From: CAZCBN01 sp964496975
GTDB taxonomy: Bacteria > Planctomycetota > Phycisphaerae > Phycisphaerales > UBA1924
Assembly (NCBI GenBank): GCA_964496975.1
Contig: CAZCBN010000017.1
Span: 1 to 38,868 of the forward strand
DNA: 38,868 nt
Direction: 5' to 3'
Made by a program: the position numbers and the translations under genes. Shown here one piece after another: positions 9,701 through 17,002 of this stretch. Every line of letters begins with the position of its first letter. The first letter of the stretch is position 1. The notes beneath the pieces are model-generated. The model saw only the letters and a program-made list of their open reading frames with translations, had not been told where the DNA came from and did no database searches.

Positions 9701-10049
9701 CCGTCGAGACGACCTTCTCAAACCCCTCGCTCAGATCCTTCCACGAGGGTTTCTCGCCCTTCTTCGCCGGCGCCGGGCCCCCGCCCACGCGCCCGGCGAT
9801 CGCCGCGGCGACCTCGGCGAAGTCCAGCGCCTGCGGGTCGATGGGCTGCTCGCCCCCCGCCGCCGCCAGAAGGTCCGCGACCGTCACGCGGGACGCCCAA
9901 TCCGCGGGAAGCCCCGCGGGCCGGCCCGCCGACGCGCCGCCGGACAACGCCGCCGGCTCGCTCGACATCGCAGGCGACCCCGCCAGCGTGAGCAATGTCA
10001 CCGCCGACACGGCAAGTCCCGCACGGCACGTCAGACTCGACAACGACAT
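6762..10049 (-). CDS. exported zinc-dependent metalloprotease (DUF5117/DUF4953 type)
   Basis: This is a large secreted or periplasmic metzincin-type protease of 1095 residues. The start at 10049 is preferred over an upstream ATG at 10076 because MSLSSLTCRAGLAVSAV begins a clear signal peptide ending near SPAMS. The zinc site is HEVGHTLGLRH at residues 666-676, matching HExxHxxGxxH, followed by a Met-turn, SVMDY, at 703-707. Flanking segments (for example RVNPMTGQILDADVVL and YWNKAYEKVGILGAIEV) are typical of the uncharacterised bacterial family annotated as zinc-dependent metalloprotease with DUF5117 and DUF4953 domains. A very acidic then Lys-rich insert lies just before the active site, at roughly residues 615-650. 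A strong terminator follows. Substrate is unknown. Unlike the exported proteins further right, it has no dockerin-like tail. Confidence 0.9.
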   Translation of the reverse strand: MSLSSLTCRAGLAVSAVTLLTLAGSPAMSSEPAALSGGASAGRPAGLPADWASRVTVADLLAAAGGEQPIDPQALDFAEVAAAIAGRVGGGPAPAKKGEKPSWKDLSEGFEKVVSTAEGDSLYGLYIKRETNDLLAELPRGFDRQKHFFAMTVAGGELFAGLQAGDLYTYWKQYGEDRLALIAPEINVRSSGDQESKDSVEMIFTDRVLLDVAILGKGPNGQPVIDLDELLVGQATKFFGGSAIGLQGRLKEVTSAKAFPENIEVAFEVPDATGTLKTFHYSISDIRGTPGYKPREADTRVGYFTTSFRDLGKFDRDEVFVRYVNRWHLEKADPKLKLSPPKEPIVYYVEHTVPVRYRRWVREGIEYWNKAYEKVGILGAIEVRFQDKSTGQHMEKDPEDVRYNFVRWLSNDVATAIGPSRVNPMTGQILDADVVLTDGWVRVFTYRWEDLLGEIATEGFGAETMSWLQDNPRYDPRVRMATPGDRERMLRDRRALRGVQRFGGAPIAVETAMLGDEDLDGLVGRTSQVNGLCRAAEGKALGLATARVFYDVMGMMAPVLLAADEDELPELPPEAIARLKEQLEKNPELLEFMPEKYRKLIEKLMNEGAVSQDDLDEATDEDEGEEEESDDTEKKSKKKDKKDLGDLIDGVPESFVGPMLAELVAHEVGHTLGLRHNFKASGAYTLEEINSEEFKGKKPWSASVMDYNGINIRMPKAENSGTVQGDFSSIDIGPYDYWAIEYGYTLGETDKVLERVAEPELQYGTDEDTSGPDPLARRYDLSKNPLDWAKGNMELARFIRENLVEKFVKDGESWSRTRQGYQIALGQHVASVSAIARWLGGAYVYRDKKGDPNGRPPIDPVSAATQREALEFVTESTFRDEAFGLTPELLKYMTVDKWYDDGGLRVVFTDPTFDLNDRILGVQASTLTMIMNPTTLRRMLDGESYVEPGEDVLTVAEALRTITGSIWTELDAKPAGKASNREPVISTLRRNLQREHLDRLIDLAVPGESFGAVNKVIANLATMHLREIEGKIAEVMEKYGTQMDDYSKAHLQEVAMRIDGALDPEYIYNTDKISGGGGIIQILLGEDEAGKATQR

Positions 10050-10252
10050 TCGTGGTTTCCCTTCTGGCGCTGCCACCAGCGCCGGTGCTTGCCACCATGC
10101 TGCAGATCAACCGGTCCCACCGCGGCCCGCCGCCCACCGGCCAGCACGCCGCGACCTTCCAACCCGTCCCACGCGTCCCACCCGCGCCCCACTCCCACCG
10201 GTCCCCCAACGCAGCATACTCGCGACCGCGATGCGCAAAGAAACGGTTTCCG

Positions 10253-11365
10253 TCACTCGGTGTCGCCCTTCCCGCCCGGCACGCCGCCCAGGGCCGGGGA
10301 AGCGGCTTCGGCACTACCCTGTTTAGGCAGGGGTTCTGCCGCGCTCGCCGAACCTCGCCACCCCGCCAGTCGAGCCGCGATCAACCCGGCCGTCACAACG
10401 CCGAACAACGCCGCCGCCAACTGGAACGGTCGGTCTTTCACCGCCAGCTCCGTCGGGTCGTCAAACCGCCCGCGCTCCAGCTGCGCGATCGCCCGCAGCA
10501 GCCCGAAGGTCGCCGGCAGCAGCGTGAGCCAGAGCAGGTTGACGCCCATGAGCGTGAAGTCGCCGTCGCGCGTCGTGACGTACCCCGCGTAGGTCAGGAT
10601 GGTCGCCACGCCGCACACCACCACCAGCATGCGCAGCAGTTCGTCGGAATACAGCCGGTGGACGTCGCGCACGCGGCTGGCGTTCTCCCCCGCGGCCCGC
10701 CGCTCGCCCAGGCGCTTCCCGAACGCCAGGAGCATGCTGAGAAAAAACACCACGTTCAAAAGCCACGTCGTCGGCGCGATGCCCACCGCGACGCACCCGC
10801 CGAATACACGCAGCACAAAGCCCATCGACAGGCTCATCACGTCCACCACCAGCCGGCGCTTCAGCGAGGCGGAGTACCACAGCACGTTCCCGACGTACAC
10901 CGCGAGAAACACGCCGGCCACCGCCGCGTGGGCCGCGGGCTGCACGAGCGCCATCGCCGCGCACGCGACGGCCGCGCAGGCAAACAGACCCACCGCGAAC
11001 GCGCGCGCCAGCCCGGGCGAAACAAGCCCCGCCGCGATGGGCCGGTGCCTTTTGCGCGGGTGGGCCCGGTCGAGCGCCACGTCGGCCAGGTCGTTGAAGA
11101 CGTAGCACCCGCTGCTGGCGAGCGCAAACGCCGCGCCCGCGAGCAGCACCGTGAGCACAAAGTCGGCCCACGACTCGGGCCGGTTCGCCTGGAGCCAGTA
11201 CACCGGGCCGACGACGACAAACGCGCTCTTGCTCCACTGCTGGGGCCGGGCAAGCCGGGCGAGCAGCAGGGCGGTGCGCACCGCGCCCGTGCGCCCGGCG
11301 GCGGCGGGCGTCGCCGGGGCCGGTGGATGGGCGTCGCTCGCCATGGCGGGGTCGGCGTGCGTCAT
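10253..11365 (-). CDS. UbiA-family prenyltransferase, decaprenyl-phosphate phosphoribosyltransferase-like
   Basis: This is an integral membrane prenyltransferase of 370 residues with about eight or nine hydrophobic segments. The first Asp-rich motif, N91-D92-L-A-D95-V-A-L-D99, is followed by HPRKRHRPIAAG (102-113). That HPxKRxRPIAxG extension marks the subgroup that contains mycobacterial 5-phospho-alpha-D-ribose-1-diphosphate:decaprenyl-phosphate phosphoribosyltransferase (Rv3806c/UbiA), rather than ubiquinone or heme O enzymes. A YSASLKRRLVVDVMSLSMGF segment gives the second aspartate region. The likely reaction is transfer of a phosphoribosyl group from PRPP to a polyprenyl phosphate. The ATG at 11365 overlaps the stop of the methyltransferase (ATGA). 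A Ser/Gly/Pro-rich tail of about 40 residues is extra. No other arabinan or DPPR-epimerase gene is nearby, so the final product is uncertain. Confidence 0.83.
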   Translation of the reverse strand: MTHADPAMASDAHPPAPATPAAAGRTGAVRTALLLARLARPQQWSKSAFVVVGPVYWLQANRPESWADFVLTVLLAGAAFALASSGCYVFNDLADVALDRAHPRKRHRPIAAGLVSPGLARAFAVGLFACAAVACAAMALVQPAAHAAVAGVFLAVYVGNVLWYSASLKRRLVVDVMSLSMGFVLRVFGGCVAVGIAPTTWLLNVVFFLSMLLAFGKRLGERRAAGENASRVRDVHRLYSDELLRMLVVVCGVATILTYAGYVTTRDGDFTLMGVNLLWLTLLPATFGLLRAIAQLERGRFDDPTELAVKDRPFQLAAALFGVVTAGLIAARLAGWRGSASAAEPLPKQGSAEAASPALGGVPGGKGDTE

Positions 11366-12012
11366 GCCGCGCCGGCCTCGGCCGGGCGGCCGCTCACATC
11401 CAGCACCCCGAAGTAGTGCAGCGAGCCGCCGAACACGGTTTCCACCACGGGCGGGTAGACGCGCATGCCGTGCCGCTCCTCGGCCGCGCGCGCCCCGAGC
11501 CGATCCCGAAAGGCGTGCCAGCCGGCGGGGGTGTTGTAGCGGTACAGGCAGGGCACCCCATACGGGGCGTTGGCCGCCCAATCGATAAACGAGACCCGGG
11601 CCTGCGCGAGGATCCCCTGGATCTGGTGGTCCTTGATGATCACAAGCCGCCGGGAGATGCGGGCGCACTCCGCGGCGAGGTGGTCCGGATTCGGTTCGTG
11701 GTGCAGCACGTCGGCGAGGATGACAACGTCAACCGAACGATCTGGGAGCGGGATGGTTCCCCCGGTATACGGGATGACCTCAATCGGCTCACCCCCCCGA
11801 GGCCGGGATTCCAAGCCGCGGACGCGGAGGTTGGCGGGCGCGTTGGGATGGGTCGCGAGGGCGTGGCCCAGCGTGCCGGCACCGCAGCCGACGTCGAGGA
11901 CCTCATCGCCTGCCCGCAAGTGGGGAGTGATGGCGGCGGTGAGGGCGCGGAGTCGGGCCCGATAGACCGGGCCGTGCAGGGCGCGCATGAGGGGGGCGAG
12001 GGGGCCGGGCAT
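11362..12012 (-). CDS. class I SAM-dependent methyltransferase
   Basis: The protein is 216 residues from the ATG at 12012. SAM-binding motif I is VLDVGCGAGTLG (38-49); a later strand, VDVVILADVLHH, matches the motif after the acidic loop of class I enzymes (Methyltransf_11/25 type). The C-terminal half (SFIDWAANAPYGVPCLYRYN) resembles a group of bacterial methyltransferases found in polysaccharide or lipid-linked sugar loci. Overlap with the UbiA-type gene suggests a shared pathway, perhaps modification of a polyprenyl-linked sugar; this is inference from context only. The reading frame is open upstream into the FG-GAP gene because of a G-run frameshift there. I take the ATG just before MPGPLAPLMRALHGPVY as the real start. 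Confidence 0.85.
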   Translation of the reverse strand: MPGPLAPLMRALHGPVYRARLRALTAAITPHLRAGDEVLDVGCGAGTLGHALATHPNAPANLRVRGLESRPRGGEPIEVIPYTGGTIPLPDRSVDVVILADVLHHEPNPDHLAAECARISRRLVIIKDHQIQGILAQARVSFIDWAANAPYGVPCLYRYNTPAGWHAFRDRLGARAAEERHGMRVYPPVVETVFGGSLHYFGVLDVSGRPAEAGAA

Positions 12013-12200
12013 CGGTGGAGGGTACTTCGCGGGCGGGGGTGTCGGGGTTCGGGGTCGGCGGACGCGCCGGCCGAGGAGAGATCGGCCGGAACCGCCGCCC
12101 GGTGCAGGCGAGCGAGCGGGATGCCGGGGGATGACGAGGCGCGGCGCGTCCGGGGCGCGAGCCGTCCCGCAGCCCGGCCGCGTCCGCCCTGGTCGGGGGC

Positions 12201-12235
12201 CAAAGAAGCACGCCCCGGCGCGGGGCTGGGGCGTG
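12201..12235 (-). terminator. probable terminator of the FG-GAP gene at 12284
   Basis: The arms CACGCCCC (12209-12216) and GGGGCGTG (12228-12235) form a GC-rich stem. On the minus strand it is followed by CTTCTTTGG, a moderate T tract. It lies about 50 bases past the dockerin-tail stop codon at 12284, which supports that stop, rather than the frame running on into the methyltransferase, as the real gene end. Confidence 0.6.
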
Positions 12236-12283
12236 ACGGGGGATGGGGTTTGGATGTGGGCGGGCAATGCGGGCCCGCGGGGC

Positions 12284-14598
12284 TTACGGGCAGCCGGATT
12301 CGAGCACGGCGAGGAAGTCGATGAGGTCGAAGATGTCGGCGGGGGTGGTGTCGTTGTTGTAGTCGAGGCCCGTGTCGAGGGCGGTGAGGAAGTCGAAGAG
12401 GTCGAAGATGTCGCCGGGGGGGGGGGGCCGCGGTTGAAGTGGGGGGGGCAGGGGACGGGGGCGGTGTTGAAGATGATGGCGAAGGGTTCGCGGGGGCAGA
12501 TGAGGTCGATGTCGCCGTCGCTGTCGACATCGAAGGCGGCGCCGTTGGTGACGAACCGCGTCCCGGGGAGCCCGACCTGCGTGCTCGGGACCGTCTCAAA
12601 GAGACCTTGACCCAAGCCGCGGTGCACATATGCGGCGCTGAAGCTCGGAAAACCGGGGGTGCCGCGCACGTCCAGCACGATGAGATCGGGGGTGCCGTCG
12701 TTGTCGACATCGGCGACGTCGATGTCGTTGCCGACCGCGACGCGTTCGGAGGGCAGGGCTTGAAGCTGTCCGTTCCCCTGGTTCATAAAGACGACATTAC
12801 CCGCACCCGTCAAGACGAGGATGTCGACGAGGCCGTCGGCGGTGACATCGGCCGTGTGAAGCGACGCGACGTTCGATCCGAGGTCGATGGTCGTTGGGCC
12901 GGTCAGTGTGCCGTCGGGGTTGCTGAGGTAGGTGCTGATGCGGGGAAGACTGCGGTTCGAGATGATGGCATCGTCCAACCCGTCGGCGTTCAGGTCGGCG
13001 CAGATGAGCAGGCCGCTTGAGGTCAGCTCACTGCTTGGGGTGGCGCTGACGAGGGAGATTTGGCCTTCAACCACGTCATAGATGCGGATGACTCGGTCGA
13101 GGCCTGCGGACGCGATGCGCGGCGCTTGGCCCTGGCGCTGGAGGGTGACCGTTGCGAGAGACGGGGCGACAAAGCCGGAGGGGCCGGCGTCGGTGAAGGT
13201 GTCCGTCTCGTTGATGAAGATGCGCTCACCGATGATGTCAAAGTCGGTGTCGGCGTCGATATCGAACAAGTGCGGCGCGCGGGCTTGCATGAGCGTCTGC
13301 GAGGTGAGACTCTGGGCGTCGCTGCGAAAAGTGAACACGGCGCCCGACCCACCCGAGGTATTTCCTGACGCCATGCGGACGGTGCCGGTGCCCGGATCAC
13401 GGTTGACTTGAAGTGTTCCTGCGAAGTTGGTGCCGGGCAACGTGAGCGTGCCCAAGCGACCGAAGGGGTCGCCGTAGGCGACAACGGCGAAGTCGGCCGC
13501 CTCGTTGAAGGATTGGTCGAAACCGATCGCGTCCACGTGCGTGTCGCTGTCGAGGTGCGCGAGCCAGATGCGTGTGGGGCTGTCTGCGAAGGACACCCGA
13601 GCGGCGTTGACGATGCTGAACGTCGGGAGGTTCGTGCCGACCAAGAGTTCGTCGCCGATGGCGAGGAGGATATCGGCCCGGCCGTCGGCGTTGACGTCCC
13701 GCAGGGCGAGGGCGGTCGCGGGCAGATTTTCTGCGTTCGGTTGACGGATGAAGTTGCCCGTGCCGTCGTTGAGGAAGATAAAGAGCCGCGACGTGCTGAG
13801 GGCCGCGAGATCGGCGTCGCCGTCGCCGTCGATGTCGGCCCCGGCAACGGATACGGGAAATCCGGTTTCGTTCTCGATCGTGGCAAGCGTTGTGGCGGGC
13901 GGGGGGGTTCGGGTCGGCGAGGACGGGATCATCGAGATGGTGAAGCCACCTTGGGCGCCGGCTGTGAGGAAGAGGAGGTCGGGACGGCCGTCGTTGGTCA
14001 TGTCGTTGGCGCCGTACGGCACTCCGCTGCGCGAGGAGGGAAAGGGAGACCCGGGGAAGGCGAGCACGGCCGTGGGAGCGCCCGGAGCTCCGACGAAGTG
14101 GAGGCGGTTTCCGTCGAAGACGTCGTCACGACCGTCTTGGTCGAAGTCGACCGCGATGGGCTCTCCGTTCGCGGCGAAAACTGCGCCCAAGTTCAAGTTG
14201 CCGGTGCCGTCGTTGAAGTAGAGGGCGGTGCCGTACGCGACGTCCGGGCTGCCGTCACCGTTCCAGTCGCCGGCCGCGGCCCGCGTGCTGGATGAGCTTG
14301 GGGAGCCGAGCGCTCGGACTTCGGGGAATCGGCCGGTCCCGTCGTTAAGGAGGAGTTCAAGACGACTGGAGGTGGTGTTGAATGGGTCGCGCCGTGCCTC
14401 GAAGATGTCAACGTCGCCGTCGCCGTCGAAGTCGGCGACGGTGCCGGCGAAGACGAACGCCGTGGGGCTGACGCGTTGGCCGGAGTAGCGGGGCGGGTTC
14501 GGGAAGGGGGAGGCGGCGAGGGCGGAGACCGCGGCGGACGCGATGAGCCCGGCGGAGAGGCCGCGGGCTGCGGGGATGGGTTGGGGCGATGCGCGCAT
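12284..14598 (-). CDS. exported FG-GAP/VCBS repeat protein with dockerin-like tail, frameshifted
   Basis: This is an exported repeat protein of about 770 residues if the frame is repaired. The start at 14598 is chosen over an in-frame ATG four codons earlier because GAGGTG lies just before it as a ribosome site. A signal peptide (LSAGLIASAAVSALA) is followed by about ten Asp-rich FG-GAP/VCBS units, such as DFDGDGDVDIF, DWNGDGSPDVAYG, DVNADGRADILLA, DLNADGLDDAI and DVDNDGTPDLIVLD, which usually build beta-propellers and bind calcium. At a run of 12 G (12416-12427, C on the coding strand) the frame is lost. In the other frame the tail resumes as GDIFDLFDFLTALDTGLDY and finishes IFDLIDFLAVLESGCP, stopping at 12284. 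Removing two bases or adding one restores it. The residues just before the run (CPPHFNRG for the usual CPADFNAD) are also altered. Confidence 0.82.
12287..12430 (-). repeat. dockerin-like tail coding repeat, copy 1 (damaged)
   Basis: This stretch is closely similar at DNA level to the tails at 14830-14995 and 17006-17170. It codes for two DIFDLxDFL helices with Asp-rich loops and a terminal GCP. The upstream edge is disturbed by the G run. Confidence 0.75.
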
Positions 14599-14740
14599 GA
14601 AACACCTCATTGGCTCTGCCGACGGGCTGCTGCCTCAAGGTCGGGTCGGTGGGCAGGGCTCACCGTGTTGAGCGCCCGTGGGGCGACTCATGGTGGTGTA
14701 GGGGCACGCGCCGGTCGTGGTTGCGGCGGAGGGCGGCGTG

Positions 14741-14778
14741 GGAAGAAAAGACGCCCAGGGAGTAGGGGCCCTGGGCGT
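14741..14778 (-). terminator. Rho-independent terminator of the FG-GAP gene at 14827
   Basis: The arms ACGCCCAGGG (14751-14760) and CCCTGGGCGT (14769-14778) pair perfectly with an 8-base loop. On the minus strand they are followed by CTTTTCTTCC. The hairpin lies about 50 bases past the stop of the minus-strand propeller protein. Confidence 0.82.
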
Positions 14779-14826
14779 TGCGGCTGCGTCGTCGCGGGGA
14801 TGCGCGTGAGAGGTTGGCCGTTCGGC

Positions 14827-16647
14827 TTACGGGCAGCCCTGGTCGAGCACGGCGAGGAAGTCGAACAGGTCGAAGATGTCGGCCGGGGAGCCGTCGTTGT
14901 TGTAGTCGAGGCCGGTGTCGAGGGCGGCGAGGAAGTCAAAGAGATCGAAGATGTCGGCGGGGAGGGTGTCGGCGTTGAAGTCGGCGGGGCAGGGCGGGGC
15001 GACGCGGCCGAAGATGAGGTAGGACTCGCCCGCGCGGTTGCGGCCGCCGGGGTCGGCGGCGAGGGCGCCGATGAGGATGTCGTCGACGCCGTCGCCGTTC
15101 GCGTCGCCGACGCGGGCGACGGAGCCGCCGCTGAAGTCATCGGCGTCGATGCCGTTGAAGGCGGCAGCGTTGACGCCGTTCGCGGTGTCGGTGGGGATGG
15201 TCGCGGGGAAAGGGGCGAGCGCGGTGGTGCGGCCGAAGACGACGTAGGTGGTGCCGGCGGGGTCGGCGCCGGGCGCGCCGACGAGGAGGTCGTCGACGCC
15301 GTCGCCGTTGAAGTCGCCCGCGGGCGCGACGGCGTGGCCGAGGGTGGCGTTGGAGCGGTGCGAGGCGAGGGTGAAGCCGGCGCCCGGCGTGTCGGTGCGG
15401 AGGGCGGCGGGGAAGGGCGTGCGGCGGCCGAAGATGACCGAGGCGGTTCCGGCGTCGAATCGCCCGGCGGGGTTCGCGGTGGGCGCGCCGACGGCGAGGT
15501 CGTCGATGCCGTCGTTGTTGAGATCGCCCGCGAAGGCGACGGCGGCGCCGGAGCCGTCTTCGGAGGTGGCGCCCTGGATGACAAGGCCGCGCTGGCCGTC
15601 GAGGCCGCCGAGGCCGATGGCGGCGTCGTACGGGCCGGGCCGGCCGAAGAGGACGAACGTCGCGCCCGCGAGGAACGGCCCGCCGGCGGAGGCCTGCGGG
15701 GCGCCCATGACGAGGTCGTCGATGCCGTCGGCGTTGAGGTCTCCGGCGGCGGTGACGGCGGCGCCGAGGCGGTCGCCGACGCTGACGCCCTCAACGCGGA
15801 AGCCGTTGGAGCCGTCGAGGGCGCTGAGGTTGAACTCGGGGGGGAAGGGTGTGGCGCTCCCGAAGATGACGTAGACGGCGCCGGCGAAGGTGCGGCCCTG
15901 CGGGCTTGCGAAGGGGGCGCCGAGGACGAGGTCGTCCAGGCCGTCGCCGTTGATGTCGCCGGCGGCGACGGCGGAGCCGACGCGTTCGTCGGGGAAGATG
16001 TTGTTGAGGATGAAGCCGTTCTGTCCGTCGATCGTGAAGAGGTCAAAGGTCTGGGGGAAGGCGGGCTGCGGGGCGGCGCGGCCGAAGACGACGGAGGCGC
16101 CGCCGGTGAGGGGGTCGGGCGTCGAGGCGGTGGGGGTGCCGATGAGCATGTCGGGCAGGCCGTCGCCGTTCATATCTCCCGCGGCGCCGAGGGCGCCGCC
16201 GGTGCCGGCGAAGCCTCCGCGGCCTGCGACGCGGAAGCCGGTGGCGGCGGCGAGCGAGGCGAGCCGGAGCGTGGGGGGGAAGAGGGGCTGGGCGGGGCCG
16301 CGTCCATAGATGACGTAGACCTCGCCCGGACGGTCGCGGTTCTGGCCGAAGTCGGCGTCGCGAGCGCCGATGGCGAGGTCGGGGCGGCCGTCGCCGCTGA
16401 TGTCGCCGACGCCGGCGACGGCGATGCCGCTGACGTCGCCCGCGTCGGCCCCCTCGATGATGACGCCGGCGGGCGCGGCGGTGTTGGCCGGGTCGAGCAA
16501 CTGCGCGAGCGGCGTGACGGCTGGGAACGCCTGCGCCCAGGCATGCGCCGGGGCGAGCGCGAGCGAGGCAACGCCGGCGGCGGCGGCGAGACGGCACGAC
16601 CGACCGGTCGCGCGCTGGGCACGATGAGAAAACAGCTCGGATGGCAT
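14827..16647 (-). CDS. exported seven-unit FG-GAP (integrin-like) propeller protein with dockerin-like tail
   Basis: The protein is 606 residues. The ATG at 16647 is chosen because AAGGA precedes it and a signal peptide follows (LAAAAGVASLALAPAHAWA). Seven FG-GAP units are visible, each a calcium loop plus a strand: GDISGDGRPDLAIGA, GDMNGDGLPDMLIG, GDINGDGLDDLVLGAP, GDLNADGIDDLVMGAP, GDLNNDGIDDLAVGAP, GDFNGDGVDDLLVGAP and GDANGDGVDDILIGA. Each pairs with a YVIYGR/FVLFGR-type strand. Seven units fit a closed seven-bladed propeller as in integrin alpha chains. The last 55 residues are the dockerin-like tail, starting CPADFNAD and ending DIFDLFDFLAVLDQGCP. The function is unknown; a calcium-stabilised surface binding protein is the likely role. 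A strong terminator follows. Confidence 0.9.
   Translation of the reverse strand: MPSELFSHRAQRATGRSCRLAAAAGVASLALAPAHAWAQAFPAVTPLAQLLDPANTAAPAGVIIEGADAGDVSGIAVAGVGDISGDGRPDLAIGARDADFGQNRDRPGEVYVIYGRGPAQPLFPPTLRLASLAAATGFRVAGRGGFAGTGGALGAAGDMNGDGLPDMLIGTPTASTPDPLTGGASVVFGRAAPQPAFPQTFDLFTIDGQNGFILNNIFPDERVGSAVAAGDINGDGLDDLVLGAPFASPQGRTFAGAVYVIFGSATPFPPEFNLSALDGSNGFRVEGVSVGDRLGAAVTAAGDLNADGIDDLVMGAPQASAGGPFLAGATFVLFGRPGPYDAAIGLGGLDGQRGLVIQGATSEDGSGAAVAFAGDLNNDGIDDLAVGAPTANPAGRFDAGTASVIFGRRTPFPAALRTDTPGAGFTLASHRSNATLGHAVAPAGDFNGDGVDDLLVGAPGADPAGTTYVVFGRTTALAPFPATIPTDTANGVNAAAFNGIDADDFSGGSVARVGDANGDGVDDILIGALAADPGGRNRAGESYLIFGRVAPPCPADFNADTLPADIFDLFDFLAALDTGLDYNNDGSPADIFDLFDFLAVLDQGCP
14830..14995 (-). 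repeat. dockerin-like tail coding repeat, copy 2
   Basis: This is nearly identical in DNA to 17006-17170 across about 160 bases. It encodes a Cys-initiated, two-helix EF-hand-like module ending GCP. Confidence 0.85.
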
Positions 16648-17002
16648 GCGGGGTCCTTGTTTCAACGAAGGTCGCGTGTGCCCCCGGTGGGGCGGCGCAA
16701 CATTACAAGCCGCTCGGCGGGCCCACAAGGGGAGCGCCGCTCTAACCGCAGTGTTGGCAGAGATTTACAGATTTCTGGGGAGCCCAAGCCGGGGAGAGTG
16801 CAGACAGACGGGTCAGGCCGTTGCCCATGAAACCGGCGCCGCACGGGAGGCGGGTGAAGCTGAGAATCAGCGCGAGGCCGCGGCGCGCCACATCACCGGC
16901 GAGGGGCCGGTGACGTGGCGCGCCGGCGGATGCGGCGGCGGCGCTGGATGCGGTGATGGTGATGGGAGGGCCGGTCGCGGCGGCGCGCCGGCGGTGGTGC
17001 GG
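16648..17002. other. 355-base intergenic region with hairpin and possible promoter
   Basis: No gene is seen. It holds a large hairpin at 16881-16925, listed separately. On the minus strand there is a weak promoter-like pair, TTGTGG (16723-16728) and TGTAAT (16702-16707), spaced 15 bases, about 55 bases before the propeller gene. The pair is only suggestive, as the spacing is short. Confidence 0.4.
16881..16925 (-). terminator. 20-bp stem hairpin after the M1 aminopeptidase gene
   Basis: The arms at 16881-16900 and 16906-16925 are complementary at 19 of 20 positions around a 5-base loop. The left arm is CGGCGCGCCACATCACCGGC. The hairpin lies about 80 bases past the minus-strand stop at 17003. 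It lacks a T tract on either strand, so it may be a terminator of another kind, an RNA-stabilising hairpin or a protein-binding palindrome. Confidence 0.5.

Noticed and set aside
6588..10592. A 1334-codon plus-strand open frame across the metalloprotease gene
   Set aside because: The minus strand carries a clear signal peptide, HExxHxxGxxH and a terminator. The plus frame has His/Arg/Leu-rich composition typical of an antisense shadow.
11362..14610. A single 1082-residue FG-GAP/methyltransferase fusion protein
   Set aside because: The joining segment is Pro/Ser/Thr-rich out-of-frame sequence. A perfect dockerin tail and a terminator exist in the other frame, and the methyltransferase has its own start and coupled partner.
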